The notes beneath the pieces are model-generated. The model did no database searches, was not told where the DNA came from, and was given only the letters and a program-made list of their open reading frames with translations. From Acidovorax soli (GTDB taxonomy: Bacteria; Pseudomonadota; Gammaproteobacteria; Burkholderiales; Burkholderiaceae_C), in NCBI RefSeq assembly GCF_014207955.1, contig NZ_JACHLK010000016.1, forward strand, positions 62,001 through 126,000: a stretch of 64,000 nt of DNA, given 5' to 3'. Made by a program: the position numbers and the translations under genes. Position 1 is the first letter of the stretch. The number at the start of each line of letters is the position of its first letter. Below are positions 1-11,517 of the stretch, piece by piece.

Positions 1-582
1 GCGCTCACGGGCCTGTTCAACCGCAAGACCTTCGACGAGCAGTTCTCGCGCAATGCCGCCAGCGGCCTGAGCAGCAGCCGCCCGCAGGGCGCCGAAGCGC
101 TGGTCAACGAGGAAGTGACGACCGACAGCGAGCCCGCGCAGAACTGGCTGGCCGTGGTGGACATCGACCATTTCAAGCTGGTCAACGACCGCTTCGGCCA
201 CCTCTACGGCGACGAGGTACTGATCCTGATCGCCAACATCCTGCGCAGCTCGTTCCGCTCGCACGACCGCATCTTCCGCTTCGGTGGCGAGGAGTTCGTG
301 GTGCTGCTGCGCAACATCACGCTGGCACGCGCACACAAGGTGTTCAACCGCTTCCGCGAGACCGTGCAGGAGTACGACTTTCCGCAGGTGGGCCGCGTGA
401 CGGTCAGCCTGGGTTTCGTGGGCACCTCGCGCGGCTCGCCGGTGGAGATCCTGGGCCAGGCCGACCAGGCGCTCTACTACGCCAAGGAACACGGCCGCAA
501 CCAGGTCTGCTTCTACGAGGACCTGGTGGCAGCGGGCCACCTGGCGACCAAGGTCGCCAACGACGACGTCGAATTGTTCTGA
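1..582 (+). CDS. Diguanylate cyclase, GGDEF domain (5' end outside window)
   Basis: The reading frame is open from base 1 and the visible 193 residues are essentially one complete GGDEF domain, starting at the conserved LTGLFNR segment. The active-site loop is GGEEF at visible residues 95-99, a catalytically competent variant. RSHD at residues 86-89 lies exactly five residues before it, the spacing of the RxxD inhibitory I-site, so the enzyme should make cyclic-di-GMP from two GTP and be feedback-inhibited by its product. The N-terminal sensory or membrane part lies outside the window, so the input signal is unknown. The gene is convergent with the hydrolase at 820-1764. Confidence 0.93.
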   Translation, partial: ALTGLFNRKTFDEQFSRNAASGLSSSRPQGAEALVNEEVTTDSEPAQNWLAVVDIDHFKLVNDRFGHLYGDEVLILIANILRSSFRSHDRIFRFGGEEFVVLLRNITLARAHKVFNRFRETVQEYDFPQVGRVTVSLGFVGTSRGSPVEILGQADQALYYAKEHGRNQVCFYEDLVAAGHLATKVANDDVELF

Positions 583-676
583 TCCTCCCGCTCGAGGACT
601 TCACCTCGACGCGTGAAACCAGCGCGGCCAAGGCCAGTGCCCCCGTGCAAGGGCCGCCCCGCCGCACCGGGGGCGT

Positions 677-784
677 CCCCCTCCCAGATTGCGAAGCAAT
701 ATGAGAGAGGGGCTGAGGGCCGCGGCTCCAAGCCTGCCTGCGCAGGCTTGGACGTGCCCGAAGAGCCACCGCCTCTGGCGGTGG
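677..784. repeat. Cluster of three hairpins in a convergent intergenic spacer
   Basis: The 237-bp gap 583-819 between convergent genes has no credible gene but three consecutive inverted repeats. At 677-712 is an imperfect stem around ATTGC-gaa-GCAAT; at 727-752 is an 11-bp perfect stem (TCCAAGCCTGC) with a CTGC loop; at 767-784 is a stem CACCGCC-TCT-GGCGGTG flanked by further pairing. None is followed by a T tract, so these are not classical intrinsic terminators. They could be a REP-like element or a bidirectional mRNA 3'-end stabiliser. Confidence 0.5.
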
Positions 785-819
785 TGCCGAGGCGCGAAGC
801 GACCCAGGGGATGTTTACT

Positions 820-1764
820 TCAACGGCCGAACGCCTTGTTCAACGCCGCCAGCAACTCCTTGCGCGACTGCTCACGCGCTACCGGGTGGCCGCCCACATG
901 CACGCCCTGCCCCGGGTACACCCCATTGGGCACATCGGTGCGCAGGCGCAAGGGCACGGTGCTGTCGAAGCCGTGATAGGCCCCGTCATAAGCCACGACC
1001 CGCACCTCGCGGCCGCCCGCGGCATCGCTGCGTGGTGCGGCCAGGGCCTGGCAAGGGGCGGCGGGGGTCCAGTCATCCGCCTTGCCCACCAGCATCAGCG
1101 TGTCGGTCGCCGGCCGGTAGCCACCGCGCAGGTCGGAGCCGCAGCCCGGGTAGAAGGCCACGGACAGGCGCGGCAGCACCTTGGTGGCGGCCACATCGGC
1201 ATGGCGCAGGTTGCTGGCAGCCAGCACGGCACTGCCGCCGTGCGACCAGCCCAGCAGCGCCAGGCGCTGGCCGTCCACGCCCGGCTGGGCTGCCAGCCAC
1301 TGCAGGGCGGCCAGGGCATCGCGCCGCCGGTCGTTCTGGTTGATCTTGCGCGTGCCCACGCGCTGGGTGCACAGCTCCTTTTCGCCGCGCGGCGTCAGTG
1401 AATCCACGGCCAGCGCATGCCAGCCCTGCTCGTTGAGCAGCGCCGCATATTCGCGCATGCGCTCGGCCGGCTGGCCGCGCCGGTTGAGCATGCCGCCGCA
1501 GCCATGCAGCAGCAGCACGGCAGGTTGGGGCTTCTGGACGTCCTTACCGCTCACCGGGGCCAGCGCCGCCGGCGGGCGGTACCACCAGGCCTGCAAGCTC
1601 ACGGTACCGCCGGAATCACCGGCGGGCGCCGGAAATTGCACCCGCTCGACCGCCTCCAGGGCAAGCTGCGCCCGGGCCGGCAATACCAACCCCAGCAGGC
1701 CGATCAGCCCCAGCGCACCCGCACGCCAGGCCGCAATGGAAGGGGTTGGCACGGGGCGGCCCAT
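820..1764 (-). CDS. Secreted dienelactone hydrolase-like alpha/beta hydrolase
   Basis: This 314-residue protein has a hydrophobic N-terminal segment ending LPARAQ, typical of a Sec signal peptide, so it is probably periplasmic. The alpha/beta-hydrolase core shows LLLHGCGG (oxyanion strand), the nucleophile elbow GWSHGG with Ser174, a candidate acid at Asp230/231 (KADDW) and His264 in the YHGFD motif. This triad and the LHGCGG motif match the dienelactone hydrolase-like family, which cleaves small esters or lactones; the substrate cannot be read from sequence. It lies 41 bp downstream of alaS on the same strand with no terminator between them, so read-through co-transcription is likely. Confidence 0.85.
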   Translation of the reverse strand: MGRPVPTPSIAAWRAGALGLIGLLGLVLPARAQLALEAVERVQFPAPAGDSGGTVSLQAWWYRPPAALAPVSGKDVQKPQPAVLLLHGCGGMLNRRGQPAERMREYAALLNEQGWHALAVDSLTPRGEKELCTQRVGTRKINQNDRRRDALAALQWLAAQPGVDGQRLALLGWSHGGSAVLAASNLRHADVAATKVLPRLSVAFYPGCGSDLRGGYRPATDTLMLVGKADDWTPAAPCQALAAPRSDAAGGREVRVVAYDGAYHGFDSTVPLRLRTDVPNGVYPGQGVHVGGHPVAREQSRKELLAALNKAFGR

Positions 1765-1805
1765 TCGGTGTGCCTGCGGTCCGTGCCCCGACCCGGTCCG
1801 TGGCC

Positions 1806-4439
<2,634 letters not shown>

Positions 4440-4927
4440 GTGCGAAAAGGGGCAACAGGCCTGGATCAGTGAGGGGCCTCGCGCACGCGGCGCAGCCACC
4501 CGGTTTATGGGGAGAACCCACGATTCTATCGAGACCGCGGGGTGAAACGGCCGGCGGCCGCCAGAGACACCGCAGTTCGCTGCCGCCAGGGCCCACCGGC
4601 GCGCCTTCTGGCACAAGCAGCCAGCCCCCGTGGGGCCTTGCGGGCATGCCCAGGGCACGGCGCCCCTTGCCCCTGCACCCCGCCCCGTTGCGGTGCCCTG
4701 CGCCCCACGCCGGGGCAGACACCGCCCCGAAAACGGGGCATCCGGCCCCGGGCGCCCGCATGCGCCCCTCGCCTCCCGGGGAGGCCAAGCGCAAAACCAG
4801 CTGGCACGCAAGCTGCTAAATACCCTGACAAGATATTTCAAATATTTTCTTAATATATTTACTAATCCTCTCGCACCGACCCCCTTCCCATTCTTCGTCC
4901 TTCCTCTTTTTTCCCAGGAGTCCATCC
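4440..4927. other. Non-coding divergent spacer with an AT-rich promoter/operator zone
   Basis: This 488-bp gap separates divergent alaS and the hydroxyproline cluster. Its middle is very GC-rich with small hairpins (for example GCCCCG-AAAA-CGGGGC at 4724-4739) and no credible gene. From about 4820 to 4870 it becomes strikingly AT-rich, unlike anything around it, and ends about 60 bp before the first catabolic start codon. CTGACA (4825-4830) and TAATAT (4851-4856) could be -35 and -10 elements, but their spacing is 20 bp and imperfect. The motif ATATTTACT (4854-4862) recurs nearly unchanged upstream of dctQ. Confidence 0.5.
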
Positions 4928-5842
4928 ATGAGCAATCCCCGCTGGCAAGGCATCTTCCCCGCCATCACCACCAAGTTCCACGCCGATGAGAGCATCGATG
5001 CCGAAGGCACGGCGCGCCACATCGACTTCCAGATCCGCAACGGCATCCACGGCCTCGTCACCTGCGGCTCGCTGGGCGAGGCCAGCACCCTCACATTGGA
5101 AGAAAAACTGCAGGTCGCCAAGATCGCCCTGGAAGCCGCCGACGGCCGCATCCCCGTGCTGGCCAACGTCTCGGAAACCAGCACCCGCGAGGCGCTGCGC
5201 TACATCGATGGCGGCAACAAGCTGGGCGTGGCCGGCTACATGGTGATGCCCTCGGTGATCTACGTGGCCGATGCGCGCGAGGCCATGGCCAATGTGCGCG
5301 CCATGGCCAAGGCCGCGCAAAAGCCGCTCATGGTCTACAACAACCCCGTGGCCTACCGCGTGGACCTGAAGCCCGAACACATGCTGGAGCTGGCCGACTG
5401 CGAGTGGATCGCCGCCATCAAGGAGAGCACCGACAACATCCGCCGCATCACCGACCTGCGCAACACCGTGGGCGACCGCTACCAGCTCTTCCTGGGCGTG
5501 GACGACCTGGCCTACGAAGGCCTGGCCCTGGGCTGCGACGGCCTGCTGGCCGGCGTGGGCTGCGCCTTCCCGCGCGAGACGGTGGCGCTGTACGACCTGA
5601 TGAAGGCCGGCCGCTTTGCCGAGGCGCTCAAGCTCTACCAGTGGATGACGCCCATGCTGCACCTCGATGTGTCGACCAAGCTGGTGCAGAACCTCAAGCT
5701 CATTGACCTGCTGGTGGGCGTGGGCACCGAGCACATGCGCCGCCCGCGCCTGCCGCTGATCGGCGAGGAGCGCGCCTTCGTCGAGCGCATCGTGAAAAAG
5801 GCGCTGGAGACGCGCCCCACCGAGTACCAGTCGGTCGCCTGA
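4928..5842 (+). CDS. DHDPS-family deaminase, probable pyrroline-4-hydroxy-2-carboxylate deaminase
   Basis: This 304-residue TIM-barrel protein of the DapA/NanA superfamily has the Schiff-base lysine in AAIKES (Lys165), the catalytic tyrosine in VYNNP (Tyr137) and the substrate loop GSLGEAS. The superfamily includes DapA, but in a cluster with hydroxyproline epimerase and D-hydroxyproline dehydrogenase the expected member is the enzyme that deaminates and dehydrates 1-pyrroline-4-hydroxy-2-carboxylate to 2-oxoglutarate semialdehyde. That assignment rests on context. AGGAG eight bases before the ATG is a strong ribosome site. It is the first gene of the cluster. Confidence 0.85.
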   Translation: MSNPRWQGIFPAITTKFHADESIDAEGTARHIDFQIRNGIHGLVTCGSLGEASTLTLEEKLQVAKIALEAADGRIPVLANVSETSTREALRYIDGGNKLGVAGYMVMPSVIYVADAREAMANVRAMAKAAQKPLMVYNNPVAYRVDLKPEHMLELADCEWIAAIKESTDNIRRITDLRNTVGDRYQLFLGVDDLAYEGLALGCDGLLAGVGCAFPRETVALYDLMKAGRFAEALKLYQWMTPMLHLDVSTKLVQNLKLIDLLVGVGTEHMRRPRLPLIGEERAFVERIVKKALETRPTEYQSVA

Positions 5843-5888
5843 GCACCGACGCCCCCTCTCCCCCTCCCCTTCACAACAAAGGTTTTCC

Positions 5889-7031
5889 ATGACAGGTACA
5901 TCGACTGGATTCATGACCCCCGTGGCCATTGCGGCCGCGGCACTGCTGCTGTCGGCCCCTGCGTCCGCGCAGGAGCAGGTGGTCAAGATCGGCCACAGCG
6001 GCCCGCTGTCCGGCCCCAATGCCTTCGCGGGCAAGGACAACGAGAACGGCGTGCGCCTGGCCGTGGAGGAGCTCAATGCCAAGAAGATCGTGGTGGGGGG
6101 CAAAACGCTCAAGTTCGAGCTGGTGTCGGAAGACGACCAGTGCGACGCCCGCACCGGCGTGAGCGTGGCGCAGAAGCTGGTGGACAGCGGCGTCAAGTTC
6201 GTCATGGGCCCGTACTGCTCGGGCGTGGCCATCCCGGCCTCACGCGTCTACAACGAGGGCGGGGCCATGGTGTCCACTGTGGGCACCAACCCCAAGGTCA
6301 CCGAGAACGGCTACAAGAACCTGTTCCGCATCATCGCCAGCGACACCCAGATCGGCTCCAACATGGCCGTGTATGCGGCCAAGGAGCTCAAGGTCAAGCA
6401 GGTCGCCGTGATCGACGACCGCACCGCCTTCGGCCAGGGCGTGGCCGAGCAGTTCAGCAAGGAGGCCAAGAAGCAGGGCCTCACCGTGGTGGGCCAGGAG
6501 TTCACCACCGACAAGTCCACGGACTTTCTGTCCATCCTCACCAGCCTCAAGGGCAAGCAGCCCGAGGCCATCTTCTTCGGCGGCTACGCCCCGCAGGCCG
6601 CGCCCATGGCGCGGCAGATGAAGCAACTGGGCCTGAGCGCCAAGCTGCTGGGCGGCGACACCCTGTGCAGCCCCGAGGTCGGCAAGCTCGGCGGCGAAGC
6701 CGTCAACGACACCGTGGTCTGCGCCCAGGGCGGCACCATGCTCGACAAGGTGGCCTCGGGCCCGGCTTTCAAGGCGAAGTACAAGGCGCGCTTCAAGCAG
6801 GACGCCGATGCCTATGCGGCCTCCTACTACGACCAGGTGATGTTCATGGCCGAGGCCATGCAGAAGGCCCAGTCCACCGACCCCGCCAAGGTCGGCGCCC
6901 AGATGGGCCAGCTGAGCCACCAGGGCGTTGCCGGCACCTATGCCTACGATGACAAGGGCAACCTCAAGCAGGCGCCGATCACGGTGCTCACGTTCAAAAA
7001 CGCTGCGCCTGTCCCCCTCGCCAGCTATTGA
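5889..7031 (+). CDS. LivJ/LivK-type periplasmic amino-acid-binding protein
   Basis: This 380-residue type I periplasmic binding protein has a signal peptide ending APASAQ and the typical start of the branched-chain amino acid receptor family (VKIGHSGPLSGPNAFAGKDN). Such receptors feed LivHMGF-type ABC permeases. No LIV permease or ATPase lies nearby; the only transporter in this cluster is the downstream TRAP system with its own receptor. The protein may therefore share a permease encoded elsewhere, or deliver hydroxyproline, proline or a related amino acid to a generic LIV transporter. It starts 46 bp after the deaminase gene, within the apparent operon. Confidence 0.88.
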   Translation: MTGTSTGFMTPVAIAAAALLLSAPASAQEQVVKIGHSGPLSGPNAFAGKDNENGVRLAVEELNAKKIVVGGKTLKFELVSEDDQCDARTGVSVAQKLVDSGVKFVMGPYCSGVAIPASRVYNEGGAMVSTVGTNPKVTENGYKNLFRIIASDTQIGSNMAVYAAKELKVKQVAVIDDRTAFGQGVAEQFSKEAKKQGLTVVGQEFTTDKSTDFLSILTSLKGKQPEAIFFGGYAPQAAPMARQMKQLGLSAKLLGGDTLCSPEVGKLGGEAVNDTVVCAQGGTMLDKVASGPAFKAKYKARFKQDADAYAASYYDQVMFMAEAMQKAQSTDPAKVGAQMGQLSHQGVAGTYAYDDKGNLKQAPITVLTFKNAAPVPLASY

Positions 7032-7082
7032 CACCGCGCGGGGATCGCTACGATCCCCGCATCCAACCCTCAGCGACTGACC

Positions 7083-8039
7083 ATGACCCCCAACCGCGCC
7101 ATGCAACGCATCCAGATCCTCGACTCCCACACCGGGGGGGAACCCACGCGCCTTGTGGTCGGCGGCTTTCCCGACCTGGGCACGGGCAGCATGGCCGAGC
7201 GCCGCGCGCTGCTGGCCGGCCAGCACGATGCTTGGCGCGCGGCCACGGTGCTGGAGCCGCGCGGCAACGACGTGATCGTGGGGGCCTTGCTGTGCACACC
7301 GCAGGACCCGGCCAACGCGGCGGGCGTGGTCTTCTTCAACAACACCGGGTACCTGGGCATGTGCGGCCACGGCACCATCGGCCTGGTGGCCTCGCTGGCC
7401 TACCTGGGCCGCATCCAGCCCGGCGAGCATGGCATCGAGACGCCCGTGGGCACGGTGACGACCACGCTGCACGAAGATGGCTCGGTCAGCGTGCGCAATG
7501 TGCCGGCCTACCGGCTGCACCAGGGCCTGTCGCTCACGGTGCCGGGCATCGGCAGCGTCACGGGCGATGTGGCCTGGGGCGGCAACTGGTTCTTTCTGAT
7601 GAGCGAGCACGGCCAGCGCGTGGCCAGCGACAACCTGCAGGCCCTGATCGACTACACCTGCGCCATCCAGCAGGCCCTGAAGGAGCAGGGCATCCGCGGC
7701 GACAACGGCGGCGAGATCGACCACATCGAACTGTTCGCCGATGACGCGGTGGCCGACAGCCGCAACTTCGTGCTCTGCCCGGGCCGTGCCTACGATCGCT
7801 CGCCCTGCGGCACGGGCACCAGCGCCAAGCTGGCCTGCCTGGCGGCCGATGGCAAGCTCGCGCCCGGCCAGGTGTGGCGCCAGGCCAGCATCATCGGCAG
7901 CAGCTTCGAGGCCAGCTACCAGCCCGATGCCATGCCGGGCCGCATCATCCCCACCTTGCGCGGCAGCGCCCACATGAGCGCCGAAGCCACGCTGCTGATC
8001 GCGCAGGACGACCCCTTTGCCTGGGGCATCCGCCTTTAA
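7083..8039 (+). CDS. 4-hydroxyproline 2-epimerase (proline racemase family)
   Basis: This 318-residue proline-racemase-family enzyme has the signature [10 protein letters not shown] near the N-terminus. Catalytic residues are Cys94 in MCGHGTIG and Cys242 in SPCGTGTSA. Two cysteines mark racemases and epimerases; trans-3-hydroxyproline dehydratases of the same family have Ser/Thr at these sites. With the neighbouring dehydrogenase, the role should be interconversion of trans-4-hydroxy-L-proline and cis-4-hydroxy-D-proline, the first step of bacterial hydroxyproline breakdown. It is cytosolic. ATG at 7083 was chosen; an internal ATG at residue 7 is an alternative. The next gene starts 4 bp after the stop. 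Confidence 0.93.
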   Translation: MTPNRAMQRIQILDSHTGGEPTRLVVGGFPDLGTGSMAERRALLAGQHDAWRAATVLEPRGNDVIVGALLCTPQDPANAAGVVFFNNTGYLGMCGHGTIGLVASLAYLGRIQPGEHGIETPVGTVTTTLHEDGSVSVRNVPAYRLHQGLSLTVPGIGSVTGDVAWGGNWFFLMSEHGQRVASDNLQALIDYTCAIQQALKEQGIRGDNGGEIDHIELFADDAVADSRNFVLCPGRAYDRSPCGTGTSAKLACLAADGKLAPGQVWRQASIIGSSFEASYQPDAMPGRIIPTLRGSAHMSAEATLLIAQDDPFAWGIRL

Positions 8040-8043
8040 GGCC

Positions 8044-9165
8044 ATGCCCCACACTGCGGATGTGATCGTCATCGGCGCCGGCATGGTGGGTGCGGCCTGC
8101 GCCCACCTGCTGGCCAGCGCCGGCCTGTCGGTACTGGTGCTCGATGCGCGCCGGGGCGGCGCCACACAGGCCGGCATGGGCCACCTGGTGGTGATGGACG
8201 ACAACGCCGCCGAACTGTCGCTGAGCCAGGCCTCACTGGAGCAGTGGCATGCCTGGGGCCCGCGCATGAATGCCGACCTGCCGGGCTGTGCCTACGCCAA
8301 CTGCGGCACGCTCTGGATCGCGGCCAATGCCGAAGAAATGGCCGGTGCCGAAGCCAAGGCCACCGGGCTGCGTGCACACGGCATAGCCTGCGAACTGTGG
8401 GACGCCGCAACGCTGGCCCGAGAGGAGCCAGCGCTGCGCCCCGGCCTGCATGGCGCGCTCAAGGTGGGGGGCGACAGCGTGGTCTATGCGCCCAATGCCG
8501 CGCAGTGGTTGCTGGCCCATGCGGCCCAGCCCATCACCGTCGAACATGCCCAGGTGGCACGCATCGAGGGCCGGCGTGTGCACCTGGCCGACGGCAGCGT
8601 GCGCGAGGGCGGCGCCGTGCTGCTGGCCGCGGGCATCCACGCCACCGACCTGTGCCCCGGCCTGCCCATCCGCCCCAAGAAGGGGCACCTGGCCATCACC
8701 GACCGCTACCCGGGCACCGTGCGGCACCAGCTGGTGGAGCTGGGCTACATCACCAATGCGCACCAGAGCGATGGCACCTCGGTCGCCTTCAACCTGCAGC
8801 CGCGGCCCACAGGGCAATTGCTGATCGGCTCGTCGCGCCAGTTCGACACCACCGACCCGGCCATCGACAACGCGGTGCTGGCGCGCATGCTGCAGCGCGC
8901 GCTGGAATACGTGCCAGGCCTGGCCGAACTCAACGCCCTCCGCACCTGGACGGGCTTTCGCGCGGCCACGCCCGATGGCCTGCCGCTCATCGGCCGCCAC
9001 CCGCAGCACCGCGACCTGTGGCTGGCCGTGGGCCACGAGGGCCTGGGGGTGACCACGGCACCGGCCACGGCCCAACTGCTGGCGGCGCAAATCACGGGCG
9101 CCACGCCGCCACTGGACCCGGCGCCCTATTCCCCCGACCGCTTCGACCTGGGTACCCCGGCATGA
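8044..9165 (+). CDS. FAD oxidoreductase, D-hydroxyproline dehydrogenase beta-type subunit
   Basis: This 373-residue DAO-family flavoprotein has an N-terminal dinucleotide-binding motif, DVIVIGAGMVGAACA, and the C-terminal WTGFRAATPDGLPLIG segment typical of glycine oxidase and sarcosine oxidase-beta relatives. With the two following subunits it matches the multi-subunit D-hydroxyproline dehydrogenase that oxidises cis-4-hydroxy-D-proline to 1-pyrroline-4-hydroxy-2-carboxylate. The ATG at 8044 was chosen over an in-frame upstream start at 8017 because the dinucleotide fold begins at once and the upstream start would overlap the epimerase. Its stop overlaps the next start by four bases (ATGA), showing translational coupling. 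Confidence 0.9.
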   Translation: MPHTADVIVIGAGMVGAACAHLLASAGLSVLVLDARRGGATQAGMGHLVVMDDNAAELSLSQASLEQWHAWGPRMNADLPGCAYANCGTLWIAANAEEMAGAEAKATGLRAHGIACELWDAATLAREEPALRPGLHGALKVGGDSVVYAPNAAQWLLAHAAQPITVEHAQVARIEGRRVHLADGSVREGGAVLLAAGIHATDLCPGLPIRPKKGHLAITDRYPGTVRHQLVELGYITNAHQSDGTSVAFNLQPRPTGQLLIGSSRQFDTTDPAIDNAVLARMLQRALEYVPGLAELNALRTWTGFRAATPDGLPLIGRHPQHRDLWLAVGHEGLGVTTAPATAQLLAAQITGATPPLDPAPYSPDRFDLGTPA

Positions 9166-9428
9166 GCACCGCCCCCACCCTCCAGATCCATGCCGATGGC
9201 GTACGCCTGCAGGTCGCCCGCGGCACCAGCGTGGCCGCCGCCCTGGCCCAGGTGCCGCCCGGGCGCACACGCACGTCCGTCACCGGCCAGCCGCGCGCAC
9301 CGCTGTGCGGCATGGGTGTGTGCCATGAATGCCGCGTGCGCATCGACGGCCGCGTGCGCCTGGCCTGCCAGACCCTGTGCACCGAGGGCATGCAGGTCCA
9401 TACCGATACCGGCACCGCCAGGCCATGA
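9162..9428 (+). CDS. Small [2Fe-2S] subunit of the D-hydroxyproline dehydrogenase
   Basis: This 88-residue ferredoxin-like protein binds a plant-type [2Fe-2S] cluster through Cys49, Cys54, Cys57 and Cys69 (C-x4-C-x2-C-x11-C). Similar small proteins, like the N-terminal domain of sarcosine oxidase alpha, are separate subunits in amino-acid dehydrogenases of this type. It should relay electrons between the two flavin subunits. Both ends overlap neighbours by four bases (ATGA), so the three subunits are translated as a coupled unit and expected in equal amounts. Confidence 0.9.
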   Translation: MSTAPTLQIHADGVRLQVARGTSVAAALAQVPPGRTRTSVTGQPRAPLCGMGVCHECRVRIDGRVRLACQTLCTEGMQVHTDTGTARP

Positions 9429-10738
9429 ACACATCCCTCCCCCAGCCGGCGCCTGCGCGCTGCGACATCCTCATCATCGGTGCCGGCCCCGCGGGCATGG
9501 CGGCGGCGCTGGCGGCCGCCCCGAGCGGCGCGGCCATCACCCTCGTGGACGACAACCCCGAGGCCGGTGGCCAGATCTGGCGCGACGGCCCGGGCGCCAG
9601 CCTGCCCCCGCTGGCCCGCCAGCACCGCGAGGCACTGGCCCGGCACACCAACATCACCCTGTTGCGTGGCACGCGCGTGGTGGGTCTGGGCGATGCGCCC
9701 ACCGCAGGGGAAGCCCCCACCCTGCTGCTCGAAGATGCCGAGCACGGCTGGGCCCAGCACAGCCACCGCCTCATCCTGTGCACCGGGGCGCGCGAGCTGC
9801 TGCTGCCGTTTCCGGGCTGGACGCTGCCGGGCGTGACCGGCGCGGGCGGCCTGCAGGCCCTGGTCAAGGCCGGGTTGCCCGTACAGGGCCAGCGCATCGT
9901 GGTCGCGGGCACGGGCCCGCTGCTGCTGGCAGCGGCCGCCACGGCCGCCAAGGCGGGCGCCCAGGTGGTGCGCGTGGCCGAGCAGGCCGGCTGGCGCGCA
10001 CTGGCCGGCTTTGCCATGCAACTGCCGCGCTGGCCCGCCAAGGCCATGCAGGCACTCACCTTGCTGCAGCCGCAACTGCGGGCAGGCAGCCATGTGCTCG
10101 AAGCCCAGGGCGATGGCCAGGTGCAAGCCGTGCGCCTGCGCACGCCCTCGGGCGAAGAAAGCATCGCCTGCGAGCGCCTGGCCTGCGGCTTCGGCCTGGT
10201 GCCCAACACACACCTGGGGCAGATGCTGGGCTGCGCCCTGGGCGGGCCGCTGAGCCATGGCCTGGGCCTGCAGGTCGATGCCCAGATGCGCACCAGCGTG
10301 GCTGGTGTCTACGCCGCAGGTGAATGCACAGGCTTTGGCGGCAGCGAGCGTGCACTGGCACAGGGCGCTCTCGCCGGCCACGCCGCCGCGAACCACACCA
10401 CACCGGTGCAAGCCCTGCAGGCCACGCTGCGCCGCTGGGAAGGCTTTGCCCAGGCACTGCAGCACTCCTTCGCACTGAACGATGCCCTGAAGACCCTGGC
10501 CCGGCCGGACACCCTGGTCTGCCGCTGCGAAGACGTACCCCATGCCGAGCTGGTGGGGCGCAGCGGCTGGATCGACGCCAAGTTGCGCACGCGCTGCGGC
10601 ATGGGCGCCTGCCAGGGCCGCATCTGCGGGGCCGCAACGCAGCAACTCTTCGGCTGGACACCAGCGCCAGCACGCCACCTGCTCGCACCGGCACGCATCG
10701 CCACGCTCGCCGCGGCCCCCGGCGACCCACCGGGCTGA
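9425..10738 (+). CDS. FAD/NAD(P)-binding subunit with C-terminal Fe-S domain of the D-hydroxyproline dehydrogenase
   Basis: This 437-residue protein starts with an FAD-binding motif (CDILIIGAGPAGMAAAL) and has a second dinucleotide-type motif near residue 165 (GTGPLLLAAA). A C-terminal BFD-like [2Fe-2S] region carries VCRCED and RCGMGACQGRICG. This architecture matches the alpha subunit of opine, octopine and D-hydroxyproline dehydrogenases and of sarcosine oxidase. It probably passes electrons from the catalytic flavoprotein, via the 88-residue ferredoxin, to the respiratory chain. The ATG at 9425 overlaps the preceding stop, and upstream in-frame codons are shadow sequence. It ends the enzymatic part of the operon. 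Confidence 0.9.
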   Translation: MNTSLPQPAPARCDILIIGAGPAGMAAALAAAPSGAAITLVDDNPEAGGQIWRDGPGASLPPLARQHREALARHTNITLLRGTRVVGLGDAPTAGEAPTLLLEDAEHGWAQHSHRLILCTGARELLLPFPGWTLPGVTGAGGLQALVKAGLPVQGQRIVVAGTGPLLLAAAATAAKAGAQVVRVAEQAGWRALAGFAMQLPRWPAKAMQALTLLQPQLRAGSHVLEAQGDGQVQAVRLRTPSGEESIACERLACGFGLVPNTHLGQMLGCALGGPLSHGLGLQVDAQMRTSVAGVYAAGECTGFGGSERALAQGALAGHAAANHTTPVQALQATLRRWEGFAQALQHSFALNDALKTLARPDTLVCRCEDVPHAELVGRSGWIDAKLRTRCGMGACQGRICGAATQQLFGWTPAPARHLLAPARIATLAAAPGDPPG

Positions 10739-10789
10739 ACCACGCCCTAGGCGGGCGCTTGCGCCCCCGTGCCCGGCATCCATTTTGCT

Positions 10790-10820
10790 TTTACATATAT
10801 CAGCAACATATTTATTGCAC
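10790..10820 (+). promoter_or_regulatory. AT-rich candidate promoter/operator upstream of the TRAP genes
   Basis: The 127-bp gap between the dehydrogenase and dctQ contains an AT-rich island with CATATTTATTG at 10807-10817, about 50 bp before the dctQ start. A very similar string (ATATTTACT) precedes the first gene of the cluster at 4854-4862. A shared operator for the FCD-GntR regulator at 14066 is a reasonable guess from position and similarity only; no clear -35/-10 pair was found. Confidence 0.35.
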
Positions 10821-10865
10821 CAGTTCCGGTCTCCCGTTCACAAGCACCCACAACAAACCGACGCC

Positions 10866-11501
10866 ATGGCCACCGCTCCCAGCACCCCCACCCCTTCTGC
10901 CGCCCCGCCGCGCGCGCCCGTGCGCTGGCTGCTGGATTTCTCCGGCTGGCTGCTGCGCATGGAACGCCATGCGCTGACGGCCCTGATGGCGCTGTTGATC
11001 CTGCTGATCCTGCTCAATGTGGTGACGCGCTACACCGGCATGCCCATCTACTGGGTCGACGAGGCGGCGGTCTACACGGTGGTGTGGCTGACCTTCGTGG
11101 GCGCCTCGGTCATGACGCGGCTGCGCATGGACTTCGCCGTGACCATGCTCACCGACCAGTTGGGTGCGCGCGGCGCGCGGGTCGCCAAGTCGGTGGCCAC
11201 CCTGGGCGTGACGGCCTTCGGTGTGGCCATGCTGTGGATGTGCTGGCTGTGGATGGACCCCATCGGCATCGCCCGCTACGGCTTCGATGCCAAGGAGTAC
11301 GCGGCCGAGAGCTTCAATTTTCTCTACACCGAGCGCACGCAGACGCTCAACTGGCCCACCTGGGTGCTGCAGCTGATCCTGCCGGTCTTTTCGGCGACCT
11401 TCTGCGTGCATGCGCTGGCCAACCTGCTCGAAGACCTGGGCGCGGCCGAGCGGCGCATCCACCCCGGCTTCGACGTGGTCAACGCCGACGCCGTGAACTG
11501 A
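10866..11501 (+). CDS. TRAP transporter small permease subunit (DctQ family)
   Basis: This 211-residue membrane protein has four predicted transmembrane segments and family features including the early NVVTRYTGMPIYWVDEAA stretch. DctQ proteins form the membrane component of TRAP transporters together with DctM. It lies 16 bp upstream of dctM and is followed by the receptor, the standard Q-M-P order. The N-terminus is Pro/Ala-rich and polar before the first membrane helix. Its position after the hydroxyproline enzymes implies uptake of hydroxyproline or a related acid, which is inference. Confidence 0.9.
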   Translation: MATAPSTPTPSAAPPRAPVRWLLDFSGWLLRMERHALTALMALLILLILLNVVTRYTGMPIYWVDEAAVYTVVWLTFVGASVMTRLRMDFAVTMLTDQLGARGARVAKSVATLGVTAFGVAMLWMCWLWMDPIGIARYGFDAKEYAAESFNFLYTERTQTLNWPTWVLQLILPVFSATFCVHALANLLEDLGAAERRIHPGFDVVNADAVN

Positions 11502-11517
11502 CCCCGGAAGGCGCCCC

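Noticed and set aside
4928-5842. Annotation as dapA (4-hydroxy-tetrahydrodipicolinate synthase).
   Set aside because: The fold and Lys/Tyr residues are shared, but the gene lies in a hydroxyproline operon, where the paralogous deaminase is expected.
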